14,670 nt of DNA from an uncultured Oscillibacter sp. (GTDB lineage: Bacteria > Bacillota > Clostridia > Oscillospirales > Oscillospiraceae): NCBI GenBank assembly GCA_900551885.1, contig URXS01000047.1, positions 1 through 14,670 on the forward strand, written 5' to 3'. Each line of letters starts with the position of its first letter. Position 1 is the first letter of the stretch. Positions 6,861 to 12,746 of this stretch are shown here, piece after piece. Made by a program: the position numbers and the translations under genes. Under the pieces are notes generated by a model. That model was not told the DNA's origin. It saw only the letters and a program-made list of their open reading frames with translations, and made no database searches.

Positions 6861-7703
6861 TCAGAACAGATCCAACAGTTCGCATAATTTCTCCCGGACT
6901 GCTTCTTCGTGCCCGGTGCCGGACCGCCATACCGACAGGGTATAGATGCCATCCGCACGGACAAAATAGGTCGTTGTCTTCGTGTAGCTCATCGTTTCCT
7001 TCCGGGCGGTGAGCAAAGCGGCCTTCTGCCCGTCGGCAAGGGGATACGTATCCACATCGAAATCCGCTTCCCCATCGTAGAATACCCGGAGTTCCGGGTC
7101 ATTTCCATTTCCTTCCACAGAAAAGTCCACACGCAGGGAAACTTTGTACTCCTCCGTCTCATAGCAGGTAGACACAAGCACGTATCCCAGATTACCAGAG
7201 GCGTCCGCCGTTAAGTTTACAGAGCAGTGTGCGTTATCCCTGCTCAAAGGAAGCGCCCCGCTGGAAAGGGGGCTCAAACCTGCCGCGCTTTCCAGAGGAT
7301 TGGGAAGAGAAATGCCAAGAAACGCCTCACAGTCCGCCCAGGTATCCCCCAGGAACCGATAACCCCCTTGAAATTCACTGTCTTCAGGCTGATACTCCAG
7401 GTACTGCTGCCGCACCTCTTCCAGGGCCTGCGTCAGCGCCGGAGAGGAAAAATTCTCCGCCGGATAGGGTTCCAGTTCCGGCAGCACCCGGTAGCCGGAT
7501 TCTCTCTCATTATAAAAAATGCCTGTGATCTGGACACCGAAAATTGCTTCCGCTGCCAAAGCCCCTCCGGCCAGCAGCAAACACACGCAGGCCGCTGTCA
7601 GCAGGCACCGCCGCCACAGACGGCGTCGCATCGGCCGGACGGCCTCCTCCGCCATGACCGGGTCTACGTGGCTCAGCGCCTCGTACAAATCCTGCCCCTT
7701 CAT
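6861..7703 (-). CDS. Single-pass membrane protein, probable anti-sigma/sensor partner of the adjacent ECF sigma factor
   Basis: I do not recognise a firmly named family. The 280-residue protein has a short cytoplasmic head with a basic patch (MRRRLWRR, about 25-32), one membrane helix (about 33-51) and a long extracytoplasmic domain with alternating beta-type segments, ending in VREKLCELLDLF. This layout, and the position directly after an ECF sigma gene, is that of membrane anti-sigma factors or sensors in clostridia. The ATG at 7703 overlaps the sigma stop as ATGA (4 bases). A TTG two codons upstream is possible but less likely. The ribosome site GGAGGGG lies in the sigma gene's last codons, so translation is probably coupled. 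A role as anti-sigma factor is inferred from context only. Confidence 0.8.
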   Translation of the reverse strand: MKGQDLYEALSHVDPVMAEEAVRPMRRRLWRRCLLTAACVCLLLAGGALAAEAIFGVQITGIFYNERESGYRVLPELEPYPAENFSSPALTQALEEVRQQYLEYQPEDSEFQGGYRFLGDTWADCEAFLGISLPNPLESAAGLSPLSSGALPLSRDNAHCSVNLTADASGNLGYVLVSTCYETEEYKVSLRVDFSVEGNGNDPELRVFYDGEADFDVDTYPLADGQKAALLTARKETMSYTKTTTYFVRADGIYTLSVWRSGTGHEEAVREKLCELLDLF

Positions 7704-8254
7704 TGCCAAAGCCCCTCCTCCTGTAAAAATGCCCGCAGCTTCTTGCGGGTCCGATGCAGCGACATCTTCACCTTGCTCTCACTGACGCCGCAATTTTTTG
7801 CCACCTCTTTCACGCTCTCAGCGTACCAGTAGCGCCGCAGGAAGAACCGCCTCGCCTCCTCCCCCAGTCCCGCCAGAAAGCGGTTCAGGGCCTCCCCGAT
7901 CTCCCGGCCGTCTGCCTCCCGCTCCCGGCGGGTGTCCGGAATGCATTGCTCCAGTTCCTCCGTCAGGGCCACCAGCTCTCCCCGGCGCTTCTGGGCCTTC
8001 TCCCGCTCCAGATAAGTCAAAGCCTTGTTGCGGCAGATGGCGGCCAGGTACGCAAACAGGTATACCGGCTCCTCCGGTGGGATGGCGTTCCAGGCGGCCA
8101 GGTACGTGTCGCTGACGCACTCCTCGGCGTCCTGGGGACTGCCCAGCAGCCGCCCGGCCAATGCCCGCAGCCGCGCGCCGTAGCGCTCCTCCAGCGCCGG
8201 AATGGCCCCCTGGTCCCGCTGTTGGAACAGCGTCAGGATCTCCCGGTCCTCCAT
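7700..8254 (-). CDS. RNA polymerase sigma factor, ECF subfamily (module 2)
   Basis: A 184-residue sigma-70 family protein with region 2 (about 20-90, including the DAEECVSDTYLAAWNAI stretch that contacts core polymerase) and region 4 (about 118-175) with a helix-turn-helix (VKEVAKNCGVSESKVKMSLH) that should read the -35 box. There is no region 3, as in the ECF group. The ATG at 8254 follows GGGGAGGCG. The gene overlaps its downstream membrane partner by four bases, so the two are one transcription unit; the terminator at 8318-8350 isolates it from the other sigma module. A possible self-recognised promoter lies at 8280-8308. The signal and regulon cannot be read from the sequence. Confidence 0.93.
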   Translation of the reverse strand: MEDREILTLFQQRDQGAIPALEERYGARLRALAGRLLGSPQDAEECVSDTYLAAWNAIPPEEPVYLFAYLAAICRNKALTYLEREKAQKRRGELVALTEELEQCIPDTRREREADGREIGEALNRFLAGLGEEARRFFLRRYWYAESVKEVAKNCGVSESKVKMSLHRTRKKLRAFLQEEGLWQ

Positions 8255-8279
8255 GGTTTCGCCTCCCCTCTCACCCTTA

Positions 8280-8308
8280 TAGACAGGATTTTACCCCTGT
8301 TGGTCACA
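8280..8308 (-). promoter_or_regulatory. Candidate ECF-type promoter of sigma module 2
   Basis: On the minus strand TGTGACC (8302-8308) is followed after 16 bases by TGTCTA (8280-8285), about 25 bases ahead of the start codon. The AAC-type -35 and CGTC-type -10 boxes common for ECF sigma factors are similar, so self-activation is plausible. Housekeeping-type boxes here (TAAAAT 8288-8293, TATAAG 8276-8281) lack a good -35 at the right distance. Confidence 0.35.
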
Positions 8309-8317
8309 GGATACCAC

Positions 8318-8350
8318 AAAAAACCCGCCCGGCGCCGTGGCCGGGCGGGT
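8318..8350 (-). terminator. Intrinsic terminator of sigma module 1
   Basis: On the minus strand an 11-bp GC-rich stem (8340-8350 with 8323-8333) and a 6-base loop are followed by a run of T (complement of A at 8318-8323). It lies 12 bases after the stop codon of the DUF4179-like gene and shields module 2 from upstream transcription. Confidence 0.93.
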
Positions 8351-8362
8351 CTTGCGCTTCAT

Positions 8363-9391
8363 TCAGTTCAGGGGGATTTCCACATCGCCGAAGCGGAGGG
8401 CTGTGACACGGCTCAGGTCCACCGGCACCTGCCAGTACCAGACACTGCTCCACTCTGTGTGCTCTTCGTCCCGGAAGCGGCTGGAGCCGCTGGACCAGTT
8501 CACCTGACTGCCGTCTTCCAGCACCAGGACGCATTTCAGGGGATTCCATTCCTGATCCTCCGCAGACTGGACGTAGGTGATGTCCGTGGCTGAAATTTTC
8601 ACATCCCGCAATGGGATGGTCTTTGTCTCCCGGGTCTCCAGCTTCATTGCAGGCACCTGAATTTCATCCAGGGCCAGTACGGTCCCCACCTCCCCCGGCT
8701 CCAGAGGGAAGGTCAATGTCCAGTGACCCTCTGCCAAAATCACGTCCTCGTCGCCGCTCTCGGTCATATCATTGCACACCAAATCGTCCAGCAGCAGCGT
8801 GACCTGCCGAGGCTCATCCAGCAGGGAGCTCTGCCCCGCAAGATCGATGGTATATCGAACCAGCATGGTCAGCGTACCGTCCTGGGATACACCGGCATAG
8901 GGAAATTCAAAGCCGTATCCGCCGGGGGTGCCCACCTGGTCCGGGTCGGGGTCCAGTGTCAGATCGATGCTGTCAAAGTGGTATCGGAGATCGGTGTTCT
9001 CCGTATACGCTCCACTGACCTTCAGCAACAGCCAAGCCGTGCCGTTCCCCACGGTGACGGAGTCAACCGTCACCGTGGTCCCATTCTGGGTGTCAGTGAC
9101 ACCCACGGGCCGGGTCAACTGATCGATCAGAGCTAACTGCTCCGTGTCCATGGAAGTTCCGGTGGTCTCTTCCCACTCCTGGGCAAACCAGCCCCGCAGG
9201 GTCTCCGGCGCACCCACAGCCGCCAGAGCCGTACTTCCCAGCACCACCAGCACTGCCGCGGCCAGCAGCACCTTCTTGGGCAGGCGGCGCCGGGTGGGCT
9301 TTTGTTCCAACTGTGTCATGTTTTGTACCTCCTCACGCAAGCGGCTGGAGGAGCGCACCTCGTCAAACATCTCCCGATACTGTTGTTCCAT
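8363..9391 (-). CDS. DUF4179-like single-pass membrane protein, probable anti-sigma/sensor partner
   Basis: A 342-residue protein with a charged cytoplasmic head (1-40, MFDEVRSSSRLREEV then a KPTRRRLPKK patch), one membrane helix (about 41-60), and a large extracytoplasmic part rich in beta-type strands and acidic residues. The opening of the outer part and the section GVTDTQNGTTVTVDSVTV (about 96-115) resemble DUF4179 proteins, which in clostridia often follow ECF sigma genes. It starts three bases after the sigma stop codon, with GGAGGAATG inside the end of the sigma gene as ribosome site, so the two are co-translated. The strong terminator at 8318-8350 ends the unit. Anti-sigma activity is inferred from context; I see no classical zinc-binding anti-sigma motif. 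Confidence 0.82.
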   Translation of the reverse strand: MEQQYREMFDEVRSSSRLREEVQNMTQLEQKPTRRRLPKKVLLAAAVLVVLGSTALAAVGAPETLRGWFAQEWEETTGTSMDTEQLALIDQLTRPVGVTDTQNGTTVTVDSVTVGNGTAWLLLKVSGAYTENTDLRYHFDSIDLTLDPDPDQVGTPGGYGFEFPYAGVSQDGTLTMLVRYTIDLAGQSSLLDEPRQVTLLLDDLVCNDMTESGDEDVILAEGHWTLTFPLEPGEVGTVLALDEIQVPAMKLETRETKTIPLRDVKISATDITYVQSAEDQEWNPLKCVLVLEDGSQVNWSSGSSRFRDEEHTEWSSVWYWQVPVDLSRVTALRFGDVEIPLN

Positions 9392-9394
9392 GGT

Positions 9395-9862
9395 TCATTC
9401 CTCCAATTCCTGTTTCAGTTTCGCCCGTGCCCGTGCCAGCCGGGTCTGGACGGTGGAGGGATTCAGTCCCAGCAGCTCCCCCACCTCTGCCACGGCGTAA
9501 CCCTCGAAGTAGTAGAGATACAGGGGCAGCCGGTACTTGGCCGGGAGATGCATCACCGCCTGATACAGCTCGGACCGCTCCGGTGTGGAAAACACTGGCT
9601 CCCGGCAGCCCTCCAGGGGCACCGTGTGCTTTCGCCAGGGGCTCCGGGAGAAATCCCGGCACACATTCAGCGTCACCCGTACCAAAAAGTGGCGCAGGTG
9701 GTCCTCCCCTTCAAAATCCGTATCGGTCCGCCACAGCCGCAGCATGGTCTCCTGGGCGGCGTCCTCCGCGTCCTGGGGGTGGCGGAAGTAGTTGAGGGCG
9801 ATGCGGTACACCATATCCAGGTACCGCTCCGCGGCGCGGTCAAATTCCTGCTTCGTCAGCAT
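9395..9862 (-). CDS. RNA polymerase sigma factor, ECF subfamily (module 1)
   Basis: A 155-residue sigma-70 family protein. Region 2 (about 12-73) includes HPQDAEDAAQETMLRLWR, and region 4 (about 97-150) includes a helix-turn-helix (VAEVGELLGLNPSTVQTRLARA) for the -35 box. Region 3 is absent, as is typical. I chose the ATG at 9862, which has AAGGAGAG seven bases upstream. A frame opening at 9925 adds 21 residues that are not sigma-like and would swallow the palindrome at 9877-9890. The downstream DUF4179-like gene follows after only three bases. It differs clearly in sequence from the other sigma factor in this window, so the pair is not a recent duplication. The inducing signal is unknown. 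Confidence 0.94.
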   Translation of the reverse strand: MLTKQEFDRAAERYLDMVYRIALNYFRHPQDAEDAAQETMLRLWRTDTDFEGEDHLRHFLVRVTLNVCRDFSRSPWRKHTVPLEGCREPVFSTPERSELYQAVMHLPAKYRLPLYLYYFEGYAVAEVGELLGLNPSTVQTRLARARAKLKQELEE

Positions 9863-9876
9863 GGGGCGTCTCTCCT

Positions 9877-9890
9877 TGAAAAGCTTTTCA
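9877..9890. promoter_or_regulatory. Perfect 14-base palindrome ahead of sigma module 1
   Basis: TGAAAAGCTTTTCA is a perfect palindrome 14 bases ahead of the start codon at 9862, overlapping the edge of the ribosome site region. Its symmetry suits a dimeric repressor, or a small hairpin. No convincing promoter was found for this module in 9891-9945. Confidence 0.4.
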
Positions 9891-9945
9891 CCTGTAATAC
9901 GGAGGGAGTGGGGGAAATATCTCATGGAAGTTTGCGCAGAGGTAA

Positions 9946-9979
9946 AAAAATTCCCTGTCCGGGTGGACAGGGAATTTTT
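9946..9979 (-). terminator. Terminator of the rplJ-rplL operon
   Basis: A 15-bp perfect inverted repeat (9946-9960 with 9965-9979), 4-base loop, with a GC core (CCCTGTCC) and A/T outer ends. On the minus strand it lies 20 bases after the rplL stop codon and is followed by seven T in total. It can also work in the other direction. Confidence 0.93.
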
Positions 9980-9999
9980 GACTGGGTTTGGGAAGTGAA

Positions 10000-10372
10000 T
10001 TACTTCAGCTCCACCTTGCCGCCGGCCTCTTCGATCTGCTTCTTCAGAGCCTCGGCGTCGTCCTTGGACAGGCCTTCCTTCAGGGTCTTGGGAGCACCCT
10101 CGACAGTGGCCTTGGCCTCGGCCAGGCCCTGGCCGGTGATCTCACGGACAACCTTGATGACCTTGATCTTGGCAGCGGCATCGAAGCCAGCCAGGACCAC
10201 GTCGAAGGAGGTCTTCTCCTCAGCGGCGGGAGCGGCAGCGCCAGCGGCGGGAGCCAGCCATAGCGGCGGCGGACACGCCGAACTCTTCCTCCAGAGCGTG
10301 CACCAGCTCGCTCAGTTCCAGAACGGTCAGGCCCTTGATCTCTTCGATCATAGCGGTAACTTTCTCAGACAT
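10000..10372 (-). CDS. rplL: 50S ribosomal protein L7/L12, frame broken by a one-base shift as given
   Basis: L7/L12 forms the stalk of the large ribosomal subunit and recruits translation GTPases. From the ATG at 10372 (AGGAGG nine bases upstream) the frame gives a normal N-terminal dimerisation domain, MSEKVTAMIEEIKGLTVLEL onward to GVSAAAMA, then turns to Arg/Ser-rich nonsense and stops at 10220-10222. The rest of the protein, an Ala-rich hinge, then TSFDVVLAGFDAAAKIKVI and a complete C-terminal domain to GGKVELK, is intact in the next frame and ends at 10000. Removing one G near 10254-10255 joins both parts into a normal 123-residue protein. The gene lies after rplJ in the usual order and before a strong terminator. 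The family is certain. Because the protein is needed for normal growth, I think a sequence or assembly error is likelier than a true pseudogene. Confidence 0.93.
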
Positions 10373-10423
10373 GTTATTTAGCCTCCTGATTGTAAATTTT
10401 GAAAATAGGTGTTGCCGTCGGAC

Positions 10424-10978
10424 TTACTCGGCGGCGGGAGCGGGGGCAGCCTCCTCGGCGGGAGCAGCCTCCCCGGCAGGCTCGCCGTTCTTCTCGGCGA
10501 TCTGCTTCAGGACCACAGCCAGGCCGGTGATGGGCGCCAGCATGGTACCCAGGAACTGGGCCTGCAGCACAGGCAGAGCGGGAATGGCAGCCAGGGACTG
10601 GATGGTGGCCAGGTCCACAGGCTTGCCGTCCATGAAGCCGCCCTTGATCTCAAACTTGTCGTTGAGCTTCTTGGCGTAGTCGCTCATGACACGGGCGGGA
10701 GCAACCACATCGCTGTCGCACAGGGCCAGAGACGTGGTGCCGTTGAGCAGACCATCCAGCTCAGTGAGGCCGGTGTTGTTGAACGCGAAGCGCAGCAGCG
10801 TGTTCTTCACAACGGCGTAGTCAATGCCGTTTTCACGGCACTCCCGACGCAGCGCGGTGTCTTCTTCAACGGTAATACCCTTGTAGTCGACAATCACGCC
10901 CGCCTGAGCCTTCTGGATCTTCTCGGTCAGCGCGGCGACGATGGCCTGCTTCTCAGATAAGACCTTTGCGTTGGGCAT
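10424..10978 (-). CDS. rplJ: 50S ribosomal protein L10
   Basis: L10 anchors the L7/L12 dimers to 23S rRNA in the ribosomal stalk and, free, binds its own mRNA leader to limit synthesis. The 184-residue protein starts MPNAKVLSEKQAIVAALTEK and shows the L10 core (VDYKGITVEED, YAVVKNTLLRFA), then an Ala/Glu/Pro-rich C-terminal tail (about 165-184) that follows the helix for L7/L12 binding. I chose the ATG at 10978, ten bases after GGAGGT. Longer frames opening at 11068 or at the ATG inside GGAGG would overlap the leader and ribosome site. Its own promoter and the L10 leader lie upstream, and rplL follows after 51 bases. Confidence 0.96.
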   Translation of the reverse strand: MPNAKVLSEKQAIVAALTEKIQKAQAGVIVDYKGITVEEDTALRRECRENGIDYAVVKNTLLRFAFNNTGLTELDGLLNGTTSLALCDSDVVAPARVMSDYAKKLNDKFEIKGGFMDGKPVDLATIQSLAAIPALPVLQAQFLGTMLAPITGLAVVLKQIAEKNGEPAGEAAPAEEAAPAPAAE

Positions 10979-11130
10979 TCTTGTGTTCACCTCCATAGGA
11001 ATTGTAGGTGCGTTCAAAAAAGGAAACCGTCCTTGTGCGCAAAGACACAAGGACGGATAGCAAATCACATTTGCCGCCCTCGGCAGGACTTACGAGGGGT
11101 CTTCCCTCACCTGCTGTCTTTGGAACGCAT
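10979..11130 (-). promoter_or_regulatory. L10 leader RNA with attenuator
   Basis: The untranslated leader of rplJ-rplL carries the conserved L10-binding pattern: on the minus strand CCAAAGACAGCAGGTG (about 11108-11123) and, after an arm, GTCCTGCCGAGG (about 11079-11090), which pair to form the stem with the internal kinked loop. A small hairpin (11060-11074, GCAAAT/ATTTGC) and then a strong terminator (11015-11056) follow. The known model is that excess L10, or the L10-L12 complex, binds here and reduces expression. The presence of a terminator hairpin suggests control at the level of transcription end, not only translation. Confidence 0.87.
11015..11056 (-). terminator. Attenuator terminator in the L10 leader
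   Basis: On the minus strand an 11-bp stem, CCGTCCTTGTG (11046-11056) with CACAAGGACGG (11027-11037), and an 8-base loop are followed by TTTCCTTTTTT. It lies about 40 bases ahead of the rplJ start codon, inside the leader, so it must be bypassed for rplJ and rplL to be made. Confidence 0.88.
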
Positions 11131-11135
11131 CTGAT

Positions 11136-11164
11136 ATTATATTCAAGGGCCTCACAAAAGTCAA
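11136..11164 (-). promoter_or_regulatory. Housekeeping promoter of rplJ-rplL
   Basis: On the minus strand TTGACT (11159-11164) and a perfect TATAAT (11136-11141) are 17 bases apart. Transcription should start near 11129, at the 5' edge of the L10 leader. Confidence 0.92.
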
Positions 11165-11181
11165 CCCTCAAATATCATTTT

Positions 11182-11357
11182 CCCCAAATTTCCCGCTGAC
11201 GGGAAATCGGGGCACTGGGGAAAACCCTCCGGTTTTCCCCGGTTGATTTGCCAAAGGCAAATCAAGAAATTTCAATCATTTTCGGCAGGACATGCGCCTG
11301 CCGAAAATTCATTGACTCAGCCGCCTTGGGCGGTGTCCACCAGTCCGCAGACTGGTG
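11182..11357. repeat. Chain of consecutive hairpins between rplA and rplJ
   Basis: Six inverted repeats stand side by side: 11189-11206 (7 bp, flanked by CCCC 11182-11185 and GGGG 11209-11212), 11217-11240 (10 bp), 11243-11265 (10 bp), 11278-11308 (12 bp), 11321-11333 (5 bp) and 11338-11357 (8 bp). Stems are perfect, with loops of 3 to 9 bases, and the arms differ in sequence. A seventh hairpin, the terminator-like one after rplA, follows at 11373-11389. No open frame, tRNA or known riboswitch was recognised. The chain stands upstream of the rplJ promoter, so on the minus strand it belongs to the 3' end of the rplK-rplA mRNA. Confidence 0.7.
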
Positions 11358-11366
11358 AGGGGGGAT

Positions 11367-11395
11367 CTAAAGGGGGGACAACGTCCCCCTCTTTA
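11367..11395 (-). terminator. Terminator-like hairpin after rplA
   Basis: On the minus strand, two bases after the rplA stop, GGGGGAC (11383-11389) and GTCCCCC (11373-11379) form a stem with a 3-base loop, extended outward by AAAG/CTTT-type pairing. Only three T follow, so termination may be partial. Partial read-through would carry transcription into the hairpin chain and the L10 leader. Confidence 0.55.
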
Positions 11396-11396
11396 C

Positions 11397-12089
11397 TTAG
11401 ACCAGCTTGGCGGTGTTCATCTTCACGCCGGGGCCCATGGTGGAGGCGGCGACGCAGCTACGGATATACTGGCCCTTGGCGGCGGCGGGCTTGGCCTTGA
11501 CAATGGCGCCCATGAGAGCGTTGTAGTTGTCGGTCAGCTTCTCGGCGCCGAAGGACACCTTGCCGATGGGGCAGTGGATGATGTTGGTTTTGTCCAGGCG
11601 ATACTCGATCTTACCAGCCTTGACTTCCTTCACGGCCTTGGCCACGTCGGGAGTGACGGTGCCGGCCTTGGGAGAGGGCATCAAACCCTTGGGGCCCAGG
11701 ACCTTACCGAGACGGCCAACCACGCCCATCATATCGGGGCTGGCGACCACCACGTCGAAGTCGAACCAGTTTTCCTTCTGGATCTTCTCCACCAGATCCA
11801 TATCGCCTACGTAATCGGCGCCAGCCTCGCGGGCGGCGTCGGCCTTGTCGCCCTTGGCAAACACCAGCACGCGGACGGTCTTGCCGGTGCCGTGGGGCAG
11901 CACGATGGCACCACGGACCTGCTGGTCGGCGTGCCGGGAGTCAACGCCCAGCTTCACATGCAGCTCGACGGTCTCGTCGAACTTGGCGCTGGCGGTCTTG
12001 CAAATGAGAGCCATGCCGTCGGCAGCCTCGTACAAGGTGTTCTTGTCGATCTGCTTGGCACTTTCCTGATATTTCTTGCCTCTAAACAA
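11397..12089 (-). CDS. rplA: 50S ribosomal protein L1
   Basis: L1 forms the mobile stalk near the ribosomal exit site, helps release deacylated tRNA, and in many bacteria represses its own operon by binding the mRNA. The 230-residue protein matches L1 along its whole length: MFRGKKYQESAKQIDKN at the start, ELHVKLGVD and RGAIVLPHGTGK in domain I, and the signature MGVVGRLGKVLGPKGLMPSP then GTVTPDV in domain II. The start codon is TTG at 12089, supported by GAGGAGG eight bases upstream; no ATG or GTG gives a better fit. It follows rplK by 93 bases, which hold a hairpin at 12142-12163. Confidence 0.95.
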   Translation of the reverse strand: MFRGKKYQESAKQIDKNTLYEAADGMALICKTASAKFDETVELHVKLGVDSRHADQQVRGAIVLPHGTGKTVRVLVFAKGDKADAAREAGADYVGDMDLVEKIQKENWFDFDVVVASPDMMGVVGRLGKVLGPKGLMPSPKAGTVTPDVAKAVKEVKAGKIEYRLDKTNIIHCPIGKVSFGAEKLTDNYNALMGAIVKAKPAAAKGQYIRSCVAASTMGPGVKMNTAKLV

Positions 12090-12141
12090 TGTTACTTCCT
12101 CCTCATAGTGGTTCTTCGGAATCAGTTCCTCCCACTGTATG

Positions 12142-12163
12142 GAGCGGCTAAAACCAGCCGCTC
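12142..12163 (-). other. Hairpin in the rplK-rplA spacer
   Basis: GAGCGGCT (12142-12149) and AGCCGCTC (12156-12163) form an 8-bp stem with a 6-base loop, about 20 bases after the rplK stop. There is no U-run, so it is not a simple terminator. It may be an L1-binding or mRNA-processing element; I see no clear copy of the L1 site. Confidence 0.5.
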
Positions 12164-12182
12164 ATTGGGTTGATGTCAAATC

Positions 12183-12608
12183 TCAGTCGCCCACCACGAC
12201 GCCCATGGAGCGGCAGGTGCCGGCGATCATGCTCATGGCAGCCTCCAGGCTGGCGGCGTTCAGGTCCTTCATCTTGATCTCAGCGATCTTCTGGACGGAG
12301 GCCTTGGAAATGGTGGCCACCTTGGTCTTGTTGGGCACACCGGAGCCAGACTCGATGTTGCACTCCTTCTTGATCAGGACAGCCGCGGGAGGCGTCTTGG
12401 TGATGAAGGAGAAGGAGCGGTCGGCGTACACGGTGATGACCACGGGGATGATCATGCCGTTCTCATTCTTGGTGCGCTCGTTGAACTCCTTGGTGAAGGC
12501 AGCGATGTTCACGCCATGCTGGCCCAGAGCGGGACCAACGGGGGGCGCGGGAGTCGCCTTGCCTGCGGGGATCTGCAGTTTCACATAACCAGTAATCTTC
12601 TGTGCCAC
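12183..12608 (-). CDS. rplK: 50S ribosomal protein L11
   Basis: L11 binds the GTPase-associated region of 23S rRNA and takes part in factor binding and the stringent response. The protein is 141 residues, the usual length. It begins MAQKITGYVKLQIPAGKA with the conserved PAPPVGPALGQHGVNI; further on it has FTKEFNERT, the TPPAAVLIKKE stretch and the ending IAGTCRSMGVVV. The start is GTG at 12608, eight bases after AGGAGGTG. A longer frame opening at 12674 adds 22 residues that do not resemble L11 and would include the ribosome site. Upstream lies nusG; downstream is rplA. Confidence 0.96.
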   Translation of the reverse strand: MAQKITGYVKLQIPAGKATPAPPVGPALGQHGVNIAAFTKEFNERTKNENGMIIPVVITVYADRSFSFITKTPPAAVLIKKECNIESGSGVPNKTKVATISKASVQKIAEIKMKDLNAASLEAAMSMIAGTCRSMGVVVGD

Positions 12609-12641
12609 TTCAGTAGCACCTCCTAAATCTATAAATGTGGT

Positions 12642-12726
12642 GTGGGACAGGATGTCCGTCCTTGGCGGGGCCAAAGGCCCCTCCCACTGTTGCCGGGAGC
12701 GCCCGGCGGCGACGCCCTGTGGGGCG
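12642..12726. repeat. Consecutive hairpins between nusG and rplK
   Basis: Perfect inverted repeats follow each other: GGACA/TGTCC (12645-12657), GGGGCC/GGCCCC (12667-12681), GCCGGG/CCCGGC (12692-12707) and CGCCC/GGGCG (12713-12726). An outer pair GTGGGA (12642-12647) with TCCCAC (12682-12687) could enclose the first two as an alternative fold. None has a U-run. No gene or clear promoter was seen in 12609-12746. Confidence 0.6.
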
Positions 12727-12746
12727 CGGGAATTGCAATCTGTGCG

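Noticed and set aside
10000..10372. Programmed ribosomal frameshift in rplL
   Set aside because: No slippery A/U-rich heptamer or downstream pseudoknot is apparent, and such control is not known for rplL; an error is simpler.
10979..11068. N-terminal extension of L10 from a frame opening at 11068
   Set aside because: It runs through the attenuator terminator and ribosome site; the L10 family begins at the ATG at 10978.
11182..11396. Possible insertion sequence or CRISPR array in the hairpin chain
   Set aside because: The arms of the hairpins differ from each other, there is no transposase, no direct repeat of constant length and no target duplication.
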